From: Ruegeria arenilitoris
GTDB lineage: Bacteria; Pseudomonadota; Alphaproteobacteria; Rhodobacterales; Rhodobacteraceae
Direction: 5' to 3'
Assembly (NCBI RefSeq): GCF_013032445.1
Contig: NZ_WQCA01000005.1
Span: 248,001-312,000, forward strand
DNA length: 64,000 nucleotides
Position numbers and translations under genes: made by a program. The notes under the pieces were generated by a model, which saw only the letters and a list, made by a program, of their open reading frames with translations, searched no databases and was not told the DNA's origin. Position 1 is the first letter of the stretch; every line of letters begins with the position of its first letter. Below are positions 26,251 through 35,299 of this stretch, piece after piece.

Positions 26251-27165
26251 CTATCGGCGGGACAAGTGGATGCCTGCAATCATGCAGCGCACGGATCCAC
26301 CGGCAGTTTCAATTGTAGGAACCGAGAGCGGCAGCGGCGTGGCGCTGGCCTCGATCGTGGCGATTTGTTCAGGTGTAAGCGCGGCAAGCGCCCGGCTGGA
26401 CAGCGCCAGCACCAGACCGTCACGACCGCTGAGTTCGATGGCGTTTCCGGCGAACTCGGCGATCTGTTCGTGGCTCAGATCAATGACCGTGCGACCGCTT
26501 TCCTCAAGCCGCGCCTTGACCGTCGTGCGCCGTTCCGGGTCGGTGATCATGTCCAGACAGATCAGCGTGTAGTTGGTGCCGATGCCCATCAGAACGTTGG
26601 TGTGATAGACGTTGCGCCCCTCTGCATCCTTCGCCTCGAACACGATGGGTTCATAGTTGAAATGGGTACAGAACCGCTCCAGTAACACAGGGTCGGCACG
26701 GTTGGATTTCACGGTGTAGGCCACGCGACCGATGTGATCCAAGACCATCGCGCCAGTGCCTTCCAGCGCCAGCTTATCCTGTTCCAGCCCGGAATAATCG
26801 ATCACGTCCTGAACGCGGTATTCTTGTTTCAACACTTCAATTACATCCGCGCGGCGTTCGCGTCTGCGCGACGGAACATACATCGGATAGATCGCCACGT
26901 GCCCACCAGGATGGGTCGAGAACCAGTTGTTCGGGAAAACGCTGTCCGGCGTGTCCAGGTCGCCGTGATCGTCGAAGACGTGAACCCTTACTCCGGCGTC
27001 GCGCAGCTGAGCGACCGCCGTGTCATGTTCCGCGCGTGCCGCGACAGAGGGTGCCGCGTGCATGGCGAGAGTTTGAAACGCATTGTCGCCGTGTGTCTCG
27101 GGGTTTGAAGTAAACGCATGAGGCCGGATCATCACGACGGCTGAAGGGGCTTGCAGAGACTGCAT
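26251..27165 (-). CDS. ctlX: CtlX-type citrulline/arginine-related hydrolase (amidinotransferase fold)
   Basis: This 304-residue protein is of the guanidino-group-modifying superfamily, related to arginine deiminase and dimethylarginine hydrolase. The N-terminal MIRPHAFTSNPETHGDNAFQ pattern is typical of CtlX. Other features are VFPNNWFSTHPGG with a catalytic-type Asp/His neighbourhood and the C-terminal nucleophile region GGSVRCMIAG, where Cys is about 12 residues from the end. CtlX was named for citrulline use in Francisella; the exact substrate here is inferred from neighbours. Its ATG overlaps the arginase stop by one base. Confidence 0.85.
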   Translation of the reverse strand: MQSLQAPSAVVMIRPHAFTSNPETHGDNAFQTLAMHAAPSVAARAEHDTAVAQLRDAGVRVHVFDDHGDLDTPDSVFPNNWFSTHPGGHVAIYPMYVPSRRRERRADVIEVLKQEYRVQDVIDYSGLEQDKLALEGTGAMVLDHIGRVAYTVKSNRADPVLLERFCTHFNYEPIVFEAKDAEGRNVYHTNVLMGIGTNYTLICLDMITDPERRTTVKARLEESGRTVIDLSHEQIAEFAGNAIELSGRDGLVLALSSRALAALTPEQIATIEASATPLPLSVPTIETAGGSVRCMIAGIHLSRR

Positions 27166-28085
27166 CAGAAACTCCGGGTTGGGCGGTCAAAGATGCGGCG
27201 GCCCATTAGTGAAGCCGCCAGATCGACCATCAGTTTTGCGGTGCGCCCGCGTTCGTCCAGAAACGGGTTCAACTCGACCAGATCCAGCGAACAAACGAGA
27301 CCGCTTTCGTGCAGCAGTTCCATCACCAGATGTGCCTCGCGTTCAGTTGCGCCGCCGGGAACAGTGGTGCCGACGGCGGGGGCGATTGAGGGATCAAGAA
27401 AATCGACGTCCAGTGAGACATGCAGGATGCCGTTGGCCGCCCGAACGCGATCCAGAAACGCCATCAGGGGTGCCTTGATCCCATGCTCATCAATGCTGCG
27501 CATATCCGCCAGCATCGCATGATCCTGTTCCAGTCGAGCGCGTTCGGCGGGGTCGACCGAGCGCAGGCCGATCATACCGACGCGGTCGGTCGGCACAGGG
27601 GCGGGGACAGGCGGAAAGGTGTCAAAGCCCGACTGGCCGGTGAAATACGCCACAGGTGTGCCATGCAGGTTGCCGCTGTCGGTACTGTCGGGCGTATGAA
27701 AGTCGCTATGGGCATCCAGCCAGAGTACAAACAGAGGCCGTCCGATTTGTTTGGCATGGGAGGCCATACCAGCGACGGTGCCCATTGACAGAGCGTGATC
27801 GCCGCCCATGAAGATTGGCAGGCCTTTCGGGGCTGTATCCACCGCCGTTCGGCTCAGTGCACGGGTCCAGCCGATCACCTCGGGCAGGGCAAAAAGATGT
27901 GTGTGTTCGGGGGTGTCTGTCTCGTCAGGGTTGATGTCACCAAGGTCGGTCACCTGATGCCCCAGATCGGACAATGCCTGATCCAGACCCGCCACGCGAT
28001 AGGCGTCCGGCCCCATCCGGCAGCCCTGACGTCGCTTGCCCGCGTCCATCGGCGCGCCGACCAATATTACGTGTTTGTTGTCCAT
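27165..28085 (-). CDS. rocF: Arginase
   Basis: Arginase hydrolyses arginine to ornithine and urea, using a two-manganese site. The metal-binding motifs are all present: GGDHALSMG (about residue 95), LDAHSDFHTPDS (about 122), and SLDVDFLDPSIAPAVGT (about 222), with the late Glu in DLVELNP. The length of 306 residues is normal. It is the first gene of the catabolic operon and diverges from the Lrp-type regulator across an 86-base gap. Confidence 0.95.
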   Translation of the reverse strand: MDNKHVILVGAPMDAGKRRQGCRMGPDAYRVAGLDQALSDLGHQVTDLGDINPDETDTPEHTHLFALPEVIGWTRALSRTAVDTAPKGLPIFMGGDHALSMGTVAGMASHAKQIGRPLFVLWLDAHSDFHTPDSTDSGNLHGTPVAYFTGQSGFDTFPPVPAPVPTDRVGMIGLRSVDPAERARLEQDHAMLADMRSIDEHGIKAPLMAFLDRVRAANGILHVSLDVDFLDPSIAPAVGTTVPGGATEREAHLVMELLHESGLVCSLDLVELNPFLDERGRTAKLMVDLAASLMGRRIFDRPTRSF

Positions 28086-28134
28086 ATGACTATGTAGGGC
28101 TGCGGGCCGGGTTGCGGGAAGATGGCAAATTGTT

Positions 28135-28162
28135 CAAAATGAAACTCAGATATGCAAAATGA
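28135..28162. promoter_or_regulatory. Direct CAAAATGA repeats between arginase and Lrp-type regulator
   Basis: Two copies of CAAAATGA start at 28135 and 28155, exactly 20 bases apart (two helical turns), in the divergent promoter. This spacing suits an Lrp/AsnC-type octamer binding one DNA face. The sequence identity is seen; the binding is inferred. Confidence 0.4.
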
Positions 28163-28171
28163 GAAACCATC

Positions 28172-28600
28172 ATGGACGATTTGGATAGCAGGCTGTTGAA
28201 TGCCCTGCACCGGGACGCTCGGGCATCGCTGTCCGAGTTGGCCGAAACCTTGGGGGTTACCCGCACGACAGTACGCAGTCGGCTGCAGCGCCTAAAGCAA
28301 TCAGGCGAGATCGTAGGCTTTACCGTCCTGACCCGGCAGGACGTGGCGGAAAGCCCGGTGCGCGGCTTGATGATGCTGGAGATTGAAGGCCGCGGAACCG
28401 AACGCACGATGGCCCGCATCGCCGCCCTGCGTCAGGTCCGTGCTGTACATACGACCAACGGCAGCTGGGACTTGATCGCCGAAATCGGAACCGAGACGCT
28501 GGCTGAACTGGACGAGGTCTTGTTCCAGATCCGGCGGATGGAGGGGATCACCAAGTCCGAGACCAACCTGTTGCTGTCTACGCGTAAGGGCCGCGTCTGA
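28172..28600 (+). CDS. Lrp/AsnC-family transcriptional regulator
   Basis: This 142-residue regulator has an N-terminal winged helix-turn-helix (ARASLSELAETLGVTRTTVRSRLQRLKQSGEIVGFTV, residues 10-48) and a C-terminal RAM ligand-binding domain (about 68-140). It is divergently transcribed from the arginase operon, so it most likely activates that operon in response to arginine or ornithine, as many alphaproteobacterial Lrp-type proteins do. It ends about 100 bases before mprF with no clear terminator. Confidence 0.92.
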   Translation: MDDLDSRLLNALHRDARASLSELAETLGVTRTTVRSRLQRLKQSGEIVGFTVLTRQDVAESPVRGLMMLEIEGRGTERTMARIAALRQVRAVHTTNGSWDLIAEIGTETLAELDEVLFQIRRMEGITKSETNLLLSTRKGRV

Positions 28601-28703
28601 CCCACCCATAGTGCTTTGAGGTTCAAGGAAAATGTGCAAGAGTTTCCTCGCGCGATCCATCCGCGCGCGGGATCATTGCAGAACCTCAGAGCAGGGAAAT
28701 ACC

Positions 28704-31313
28704 ATGTCCACACAAGAGACAGACAAAGAGCTTTGGGCTGTACGCTTGGCCGAGCGGGTCACCGGGTTTCTCGAAAAACCTCTGGTCAGGATTGCCGTGC
28801 CAATTTTGGTCACCCTGATCGCGCTGGTGGTACTGCATGAGTTGTCTCACCACGTGAAATGGGGGGATGTGCAGACGGATGTGGCGAATACGTCGTGGAA
28901 GCTGATGTTCGTCGCGTTCTGCTGGACCTGTTTCAGCTTTTTATCCCTGTCCATGTACGACGTGTTCGCGGTGCAAAGCGTGGCGGATGGAGAGGTGCCA
29001 TTGCCGGTCGCAGGGATGGCCGGGGCCAGCGGTTATGCCGTGTCCAACTGCCTTGGGTTTTCTTACATCACCGGCACGGCGATCCGGTACCGCATCTATG
29101 CCTCGCTTGGACTGGACCTGAGCCGGGTCGCGGGTGTTATCGCGACCTCGTGGATAGCGTTCTGGTCAGGGCTGGTTTTGTTGCTGGGCATACTGCTGAC
29201 CCTACATCCAGACGGGATATCCAACGTACTGCCCATCAGTGACACTACCGAAACAGTCATCGGTCTGTGTCTGTTGGCGGCACTTGTCGGTCTGTTTCTC
29301 TGGCTCGCTAGAGGAGGGAGAAGGCTGGCCTATGGCGGGTTAGGATTCAACCTGCCCGACGGCAAGCTGGCTGGCTTGCTGACTCTTGCCGCGATCGGGG
29401 ATCTGTTTGGCGCCTCGATGGTGCTCTATACACTGATGCCCGATGACCTTGGGGTCGGTTATCCGTATTTCTTCACGATCTATATCGGAGCGATTGCAGT
29501 TGGCATCGTCAGCCATGCCCCGGGCGGGATCGGTGCGTTTGAGGCGACGTTGATCGCTGGACTGGGTGCTTCGGGCCGGTCGGACGTGATTGCGGCTTTG
29601 TTGTTGTATCGGCTGGTCTACACTTTCCTGCCGTTCGTTATCGCCAGCCTGTCGATTGCGGTGGCCTCGGCCCTTACGCATCGGCATCACATCAGCGGCG
29701 CGGCCACTTGGGTATACCGCGCGATCCGCCCAATTGTTCCAATGGTGGCCGCGGGTGTGACCGCTGTCGCGGGGATCATCTTGCTGGTCTCGGGCGCTTT
29801 GCCGACAGGTTCGCAGAACCTTGGCATGCTTCGGGACTTCCTGCCTCTGTCGTTTGTCGAGGCCTCGCATCTGGCAGGCAGCGCGGTTGGCGTGCTGTTG
29901 ATCCTTGTGTCGCGGGGGTTGTTCCGCAAGCTCTACCGCGCGTGGATCGTCGCGATGCTGCTGATGGTGGCCGGTTTCGTCGCCTCACTGACCAAGGGGT
30001 TGGATACGCATGAAGCCATCGGCATGTTGGCTTCAATCGCTGTACTTGCCACGTTCCGTGGGGCGTTCTACCGCGTCAGTGGCGCGTCGATCTTTCGCCT
30101 GAACATCCCGTGGCTGGTCAGTGTTTTCGCCTTGCTGGCGGTTATCTTCTGGATCGGTCTGTTCGCCTATTCCCACGTCGAATATCAGAATGCACTGTGG
30201 TGGGAGTTCGCGTGGAACGGCGACGCCTCACGCTTTTTGCGATCGAGCCTTGTGGTGGCGGTCATCCTGGGTGTCGTGGCCGTGAATTCGCTGTTCGGGC
30301 GGGAAATTCCGCAATTGCAGCGAACTGAGATTCCGCCTGCGGTCGAGCGTCTTGCATTGGAAAGCGAAGATACCGAGGCACAGATTTCGCTGACGGGTGA
30401 CAAGCAATTCCTGATCGCACCGGATGAAAGCGCGTTTCTGGCCTATGCAGATACCGGCAACGCGCTGATCACCAAGGGAGAACCGGTCGGAGACGAAAAG
30501 GCTGGTCAGCAACTGATTTGGCAACTGCGCGAAATGGCGGACCGCGAAGGCAAGCTGTGTGCATTTTACAGCGTGTCTATAAAGTACCTGCCGACTTTTC
30601 TCGATCTTGGCTTGTCGATCCTGAAAATCGGTGAAGTTGCAAGGGTACCGCTTAAAGACTTCTCTTTGGATGGCAAGTCCCGCAAGCGGTTCCGGCAGGC
30701 AAAGAACAGGGCGGAACGCGAAGGGTACGTGTTTGAGGTCATTCCGAAAGAAGAGCTGGCACCGGTCTTACCTGAACTGCGCAAAATCTCCGATGACTGG
30801 CTTCAGCAAAAAGCAGGCGAGGAGAAGGGGTTCGCCCTCGGCGGGTTTGACGAGAAGTATCTGTCTTACTTCGATCATGCCGTTCTGAGGAAAGGCGACA
30901 CAGGCCAGATTGTCGCCTTTGCCAATCTGTTTCAGGGCGGAAACAAATCCGAACTGTCACTGGACCTGATGCGGTATGAGCCGGACGGCTCGAACTTCAT
31001 CATGGACGCCTTGTTTGCCGAGATGATGTCGTGGGGTGCAGAGCAGGGATTCCATTGGTTCTCGTTGGGCGCTGCGCCGTTTTCAGGGATTGAGAACCGG
31101 GAGCTGGCCTCATTCTGGAACCGCGTCGGCGGGTTTGTTTATGAGCATGGAGAGCAGTTCTATCACTTCGAAGGGCTGCGGTCGTTCAAGCAGAAATTCG
31201 ATCCGGAGTGGAGCCCGAATTATCTGGCCAGCCCTGGTGGCTTGGCCGCGCCACGTATCCTCTACGAAGTGAATGTCCTGATCTCCGGCGGGTTGCGCGG
31301 GCTGACGAAATAG
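28704..31313 (+). CDS. mprF: MprF: lysylphosphatidylglycerol synthase and flippase
   Basis: This 869-residue membrane enzyme aminoacylates phosphatidylglycerol using aminoacyl-tRNA and flips the product outward, reducing surface charge and sensitivity to cationic peptides. About 14 helices fill residues 30-530, including a flippase part with GASGYAVSNCLGFSYITG and APGGIGAFEATLIAG. The cytosolic synthase (DUF2156) spans about 545-850 with KGEPVGDEKAG, SRKRFRQAKNRAEREGY and FSLGAAPFSG. I chose the ATG at 28704 after AGCAGGGAA; an earlier start would add 24 residues without a site. Whether Lys, Ala or Arg is transferred cannot be told. Confidence 0.93.
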   Translation: MSTQETDKELWAVRLAERVTGFLEKPLVRIAVPILVTLIALVVLHELSHHVKWGDVQTDVANTSWKLMFVAFCWTCFSFLSLSMYDVFAVQSVADGEVPLPVAGMAGASGYAVSNCLGFSYITGTAIRYRIYASLGLDLSRVAGVIATSWIAFWSGLVLLLGILLTLHPDGISNVLPISDTTETVIGLCLLAALVGLFLWLARGGRRLAYGGLGFNLPDGKLAGLLTLAAIGDLFGASMVLYTLMPDDLGVGYPYFFTIYIGAIAVGIVSHAPGGIGAFEATLIAGLGASGRSDVIAALLLYRLVYTFLPFVIASLSIAVASALTHRHHISGAATWVYRAIRPIVPMVAAGVTAVAGIILLVSGALPTGSQNLGMLRDFLPLSFVEASHLAGSAVGVLLILVSRGLFRKLYRAWIVAMLLMVAGFVASLTKGLDTHEAIGMLASIAVLATFRGAFYRVSGASIFRLNIPWLVSVFALLAVIFWIGLFAYSHVEYQNALWWEFAWNGDASRFLRSSLVVAVILGVVAVNSLFGREIPQLQRTEIPPAVERLALESEDTEAQISLTGDKQFLIAPDESAFLAYADTGNALITKGEPVGDEKAGQQLIWQLREMADREGKLCAFYSVSIKYLPTFLDLGLSILKIGEVARVPLKDFSLDGKSRKRFRQAKNRAEREGYVFEVIPKEELAPVLPELRKISDDWLQQKAGEEKGFALGGFDEKYLSYFDHAVLRKGDTGQIVAFANLFQGGNKSELSLDLMRYEPDGSNFIMDALFAEMMSWGAEQGFHWFSLGAAPFSGIENRELASFWNRVGGFVYEHGEQFYHFEGLRSFKQKFDPEWSPNYLASPGGLAAPRILYEVNVLISGGLRGLTK

Positions 31314-31316
31314 CCC

Positions 31317-32879
31317 TCAGTTCAGGCTGGCGCGGGTCGGAGTTTCCTGCAGCAGATCGCCCCAGTCGGTTCGATAGGCCATCTCGGCCAGAACGGTTTC
31401 GGGGAGGAATTCCTGATTTTGGCGGATTTGCCAGCCACCGCCCAGACCTTTGTAAACCGCCACCAGATTACTGGACACCTGCTGCCGCGCCTCAATCAGA
31501 TTGGCCTGCGACCGCAGTAGCGCGGTCTGTGTGTTCAGGATCCGGGAATAGTCGGCGATGCCGTCGCGATACTGATCCACCGCGATCTCGGCTGCTTTGC
31601 GAGATGCTGCTACGCTATTTTCATAAAACCCGACCTGTTTGCGCGACTGGGCATAGGCGACCATCGCGCTTTCGACCTCGGAATAGGCAGTCAGGACGGT
31701 GTTCTGATAATTCGCGATCAGCGCCTGATAAGCCGCGTCCTGCGCACGAACGTTGTTCTTGATCCGCCCATAGTTCAGCACGTTCCAGACCACTCCGGCA
31801 TTGGCCAGCCCGGTGGAACTGGCCGAGGAAAACAAGTCCCGCCCGCCTGAGGCTTGAAGGCCGATGGACCCCGACAGAATGAATTGCGGATAGAGATCGG
31901 CCATCGCAATTCCGACCTGAGCTGATTGCGTGGCCGCTGCCAGCTCGGCCGCGCGAACATCCGGGCGACGGCGCAACAATTCGGCCGGAACACCAACAGC
32001 CACGTTGGAGCGAGCCGATGGGATGCGTCCCGAATTGCCCAACAGGCTGGTCAGACGGGAGGGCGGTTGCCCCAGCAAAACGGCCAGCGCATTCTTGGCT
32101 TGCTGAATGTCGCTTTCAATCTCGGGCACCAAAGCTTTGGTGTTGTTCAGCAGAGCGGTGGACTCCTGCACGTCCAACTCGGTCGTCACGCCGTTGTTGA
32201 AACGTAGTTCGGTTAGGTCGGCGGAGTCTTGTTGCAGACGGATGTTCTCTCGCGCAACGGCCAGAGACTCCTGCAAGGCACGGATGTTCACATAAAGCGC
32301 GGCCACATCCCCGGTCAGGGTCACCAACGCGTCGTCGTAATTCGCCACTTGAAGGGCCAGATTGGAGCGGGCTGCCTGAACGCCGCGGCGTTGCTGGCCC
32401 CATACGTCCAACTCCCACTGCGCATCGAACCCAACTTGCGAGGTCGAAAATTCGGTATCCAAAGGAATGATCCGGTTGATATCTGAAATCGGCCCCAAGT
32501 TTTCGCTGATCTGTCGCCGCTCAATCGACCCTCCGATGGCCTGCGATTGCGGATACAACTCTCCGAATGCGATCCCAAGCTGCGCGCGGGCTTGCAGAAC
32601 ACGGGCTCCGGCCACCTGCAGATCAAGGTTCTGGGCATAGGCCTCAGCGATCAGTTTGTTCAGGGTGGGGTCGTTGAACGTCTCCCACCATTTCACCACC
32701 GGTGCACTGCGCGAAGTCAGGCCGCTGGGGCCGGTGCTGGGGCTGTTAACCTCGATCCATTCCTTCACGACCGGAGAGTTTGGGCGTACAAAATCGGGGC
32801 CGACCGGCGCGCAACTCACCAGCAGTGCTGCGCTCAGGGCGGTGCCCATCAGTCTGCGGTATAGTCTGGACCGGGTCAT
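31317..32879 (-). CDS. NodT-family outer-membrane efflux lipoprotein
   Basis: This 520-residue TolC-like outer-membrane channel has a lipoprotein signal ending LLVSC. It then starts PVGPDFVRPNSPV, typical of the NodT/OprM group, followed by two long helical repeats with the FGELYPQSQAIGGSIERR and MADLYPQFILSGSIGLQA beta segments. It forms the outer part of a tripartite exporter. The inner genes lie immediately upstream (HlyD-like protein 11 bases away, then DUF3302). It converges on mprF with a three-base gap and no terminator. Confidence 0.93.
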   Translation of the reverse strand: MTRSRLYRRLMGTALSAALLVSCAPVGPDFVRPNSPVVKEWIEVNSPSTGPSGLTSRSAPVVKWWETFNDPTLNKLIAEAYAQNLDLQVAGARVLQARAQLGIAFGELYPQSQAIGGSIERRQISENLGPISDINRIIPLDTEFSTSQVGFDAQWELDVWGQQRRGVQAARSNLALQVANYDDALVTLTGDVAALYVNIRALQESLAVARENIRLQQDSADLTELRFNNGVTTELDVQESTALLNNTKALVPEIESDIQQAKNALAVLLGQPPSRLTSLLGNSGRIPSARSNVAVGVPAELLRRRPDVRAAELAAATQSAQVGIAMADLYPQFILSGSIGLQASGGRDLFSSASSTGLANAGVVWNVLNYGRIKNNVRAQDAAYQALIANYQNTVLTAYSEVESAMVAYAQSRKQVGFYENSVAASRKAAEIAVDQYRDGIADYSRILNTQTALLRSQANLIEARQQVSSNLVAVYKGLGGGWQIRQNQEFLPETVLAEMAYRTDWGDLLQETPTRASLN

Positions 32880-32890
32880 GTCATGCGTCC

Positions 32891-34036
32891 TTAGATATCC
32901 AATGGCCGGATAAAGTTGGCGAAGGAGTAAAGGCGGATATTGATGCGCCGCAGGAACTCAAAGCTTTTGCCCTGTCCTGTGTAAATCGCCACCGCCCCAT
33001 GCCCACCGGCAGGGAAGGTGTGACCATCCGGAATATCGACCGAGATCTGCACCGCAATGCGCCCCGGCAGTTTGGGCAGTTCAAAGCCGGGTAGACGGCC
33101 CGAGGGCAGGTACTGACCTTGACGGGTTGCCCACCAGATCGCCTCGACCTTGCCGGTCAGGATTTCACCGGGATAGAGATCAAGTGCGACCTCAACTGGT
33201 TGACCAACTTCGACGAATTTCAGGTTCTGCTGGCGATAGGTGGCCAGAATGTAGGGGTTGTCCTTGGTGACAAAGCTGGCGATTGCCCCGAGGCGAATGT
33301 CACCCACAACCAGACCCGGACGCGCTTGCTGTGACACGATCATGCCGTCTTCGGGCGCGTAAATCGTTGTATTATCGAGGAAGTACTGGGCTTTCTCCAA
33401 CTGCGCCTGCGCCTGAAGGATGCCCGTGTTCACCCCGTCAATCTGAGAATCCAACGCCAGCTGCGCCTTTTCCAGATTGGCCTCGGCTTCCTTGATTTGC
33501 GCCTGATCCTCAGTGACTTGTTCGTTCCATCGATCCAGTTCGTCCTGACGCGCGCCACCTGCAGGTACAAGATTTTCATAACGGGCCTGTTGCGTTAGCG
33601 CGTAGGCTAGTTGAGCGTTTGCGCGTTCAACATTCTCGGCCGCAACGATCACATCCTGTTCCAGAATCTTGGCGTTCTGTTCGGCTGCGACCAACTGCGC
33701 GGTGGCCTCTTCGACCTCCAGCGAGAAAACGGTGTCGTCAAAGCGATAAAGAGGATCACCTTTCTTGACCTCGATATTCGGTTCGACCAGCACCTCGGTC
33801 AGAATGGTCGGTTCAGTTAGGCGTGGTACGATCTGAATGGTCGAGCGGACAACGTGACTGTCAACCGAGAAGGGTTGAAAGAACCGCAGCGCAACCAGAA
33901 ACACCAGTAACAGGTGTGCGCCGATCCAAAAGGTGACGATCCCCCAAGTGATGTTGAATTTCAGCCATCGGACCTTGAAGAAAATGAACCAGACGAAAAT
34001 GATGTAGAACAGCGTAATGCCGAGGGCGACGAACAT
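32891..34036 (-). CDS. HlyD/EmrA-type membrane fusion protein, YiaV-like
   Basis: This 381-residue periplasmic adaptor is anchored by two N-terminal membrane helices (about residues 3-22 and 34-52). It has a lipoyl-type half (VLVEPNIEVKKGDPLYRFDD), a long coiled-coil hairpin (about 115-210), and the second lipoyl half (NTTIYAPEDGMIVSQQARPG). The next upstream gene is a DUF3302 protein; E. coli has the same pair as yiaV-yiaW, which supports the assignment. With the NodT-like channel downstream it would form an exporter or envelope conduit that lacks an adjacent RND, MFS or ABC pump. The substrate is unknown. Confidence 0.88.
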   Translation of the reverse strand: MFVALGITLFYIIFVWFIFFKVRWLKFNITWGIVTFWIGAHLLLVFLVALRFFQPFSVDSHVVRSTIQIVPRLTEPTILTEVLVEPNIEVKKGDPLYRFDDTVFSLEVEEATAQLVAAEQNAKILEQDVIVAAENVERANAQLAYALTQQARYENLVPAGGARQDELDRWNEQVTEDQAQIKEAEANLEKAQLALDSQIDGVNTGILQAQAQLEKAQYFLDNTTIYAPEDGMIVSQQARPGLVVGDIRLGAIASFVTKDNPYILATYRQQNLKFVEVGQPVEVALDLYPGEILTGKVEAIWWATRQGQYLPSGRLPGFELPKLPGRIAVQISVDIPDGHTFPAGGHGAVAIYTGQGKSFEFLRRINIRLYSFANFIRPLDI

Positions 34037-34057
34037 AGTCTGAAAATTCCTTTGGCC

Positions 34058-34420
34058 TTAGCTCTTCTGGGTTTCGTCCGGGTCCAGCGGGTCGCGGTAT
34101 TCCTCGTTCACTTTTCCGCCCAACCGCTTGATTTCTTTTCGAATAGCATCTTTTTCATCGTCCGGAGTACGGCGAATATCGACCGTGACGCCATCATGGA
34201 ACGCCCACATGAAGGCATGAACCCAAGGGACAACGGCCAGAAATCCCATCCAGCCCATGATCTTTACGGCTTCGGCATGGGGATGGTTGCGCTTGATCGC
34301 AATCCGTCCCGGTAGCCCCATGAGGAACAGAAATAACGCCATCACCGCCGCAAGCAGTAAGATCAGTGCCACGAATGTCAGATAGTCGTAATAGCCAAGC
34401 GGCTGTCCCAGAAATCCCAT
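34058..34420 (-). CDS. DUF3302 inner-membrane protein, YiaW-like
   Basis: This 120-residue protein has two membrane helices (about residues 11-35 and 51-72) and a charged C-terminal tail (RRTPDDEKDAIRKEIKRLGGK). The YDYLTFVALILL...GLPGRIAIKRNHPHAEAVKIMGW pattern matches DUF3302. In E. coli the homologue YiaW is paired with adaptor YiaV; here the HlyD-like gene follows by 21 bases. The role is unknown, probably stabilising or energising the adaptor complex. Confidence 0.87.
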   Translation of the reverse strand: MGFLGQPLGYYDYLTFVALILLLAAVMALFLFLMGLPGRIAIKRNHPHAEAVKIMGWMGFLAVVPWVHAFMWAFHDGVTVDIRRTPDDEKDAIRKEIKRLGGKVNEEYRDPLDPDETQKS

Positions 34421-34455
34421 GCTCGTGCCTCCTTATTGGGAAGGTTGCCCCATCC

Positions 34456-35019
34456 TCAGCCGTTGCCACCCACTTCGTCAATCAATTTGTAGCTTGTGGG
34501 TGGGTCCGCGCAGATTCCCGGCCCGCATTCGATCAAAGTTGAGACTGCATTCAGCGCCGCCAAGCCAAGCATGATGAAAAACGCGGTTTTTGCCAGTGTA
34601 CTGCCGCCGAAGCGAGGCTTGGGCTCGCTGTCATATTGGCGGTCAAACATCAGCATGACCGCAGTGCCCAGCAAGATCAGGAAAAAGCAGATCGCAGCCC
34701 AAGTGTAGTAGTGCAAACCCAGAACGGGCGAGCCGTAATGCCCGGTGCCCGGCACGATATGCAGCAGGATCTGGCGTACGGCGACACTGCCACCAAACAA
34801 CGCCGCTAATAACATGATGGCATAGTGTTGAGGGCGCGCGCCGTGCAGCAGATTCAGGCCGAGCCCTACACCGACTGCCACAAAACCGACACGCTGTAAC
34901 AGACAAAGAGGGCAGGGCAGTTCGTAGAGTTTCAACTGATAGACATAGGCTAGCAACAGCACGAGGCTGACGGCCAGCATGCCGATCGCATTCAGAGTGC
35001 GAGAGAGTTCGGGTGTCAT
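34456..35019 (-). CDS. dsbB: Disulfide bond formation protein B
   Basis: DsbB is the inner-membrane quinone-linked oxidase that recharges DsbA. The first periplasmic loop holds the redox motif LPCPLCLLQR (about residue 35). Four helices are predicted, but the second cysteine pair ECGPGICADPP lies near the C-terminus rather than between helices 3 and 4, so a relative of classical DsbB (DsbI-like) is possible. The ATG at 35019 follows GGAG with 7 bases of spacing. A 51-residue DUF5993 gene lies 10 bases upstream in the same unit. No dsbA is seen nearby. Confidence 0.88.
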   Translation of the reverse strand: MTPELSRTLNAIGMLAVSLVLLLAYVYQLKLYELPCPLCLLQRVGFVAVGVGLGLNLLHGARPQHYAIMLLAALFGGSVAVRQILLHIVPGTGHYGSPVLGLHYYTWAAICFFLILLGTAVMLMFDRQYDSEPKPRFGGSTLAKTAFFIMLGLAALNAVSTLIECGPGICADPPTSYKLIDEVGGNG

Positions 35020-35029
35020 CACGGCTCTC

Positions 35030-35185
35030 CTACAACTGGATTGTCAGTTGGCTGGTGGCGTGGAATTTCAGCCAGTACACACTCAACGCCAGCGTGAAAA
35101 AGAACAGTACATTGGCGGCTGTCGTGCGATTGAAATAGTTCAGCCCCATGGTGGCTGTAAGTAACGCAAACAAAAGCGCTATCAT
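35030..35185 (-). CDS. DUF5993 small membrane protein
   Basis: This is a 51-codon gene, easy to miss, encoding MIALLFALLTATMGLNYFNR and a second hydrophobic stretch ending FHATSQLTIQL. Two membrane helices are predicted. The C-terminal H-A-T-x-x-L-x-I-x-L pattern matches the DUF5993 family of about 50-residue proteins that accompany dsbB. It lies 10 bases before dsbB, and a GGGGAG-type site precedes its ATG. A role in the disulfide-generating complex is inferred from this repeated association only. Confidence 0.8.
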   Translation of the reverse strand: MIALLFALLTATMGLNYFNRTTAANVLFFFTLALSVYWLKFHATSQLTIQL

Positions 35186-35299
35186 GGCCCGGATCTCCCC
35201 TCCCGTGCGACGATTGCAATACTAGTGAGTGTGTCAGGCGATGACCCATCTGGCAAGAACCAGTGCCCGGGATTCACCTTTAGTGAGAATTACTTAACG

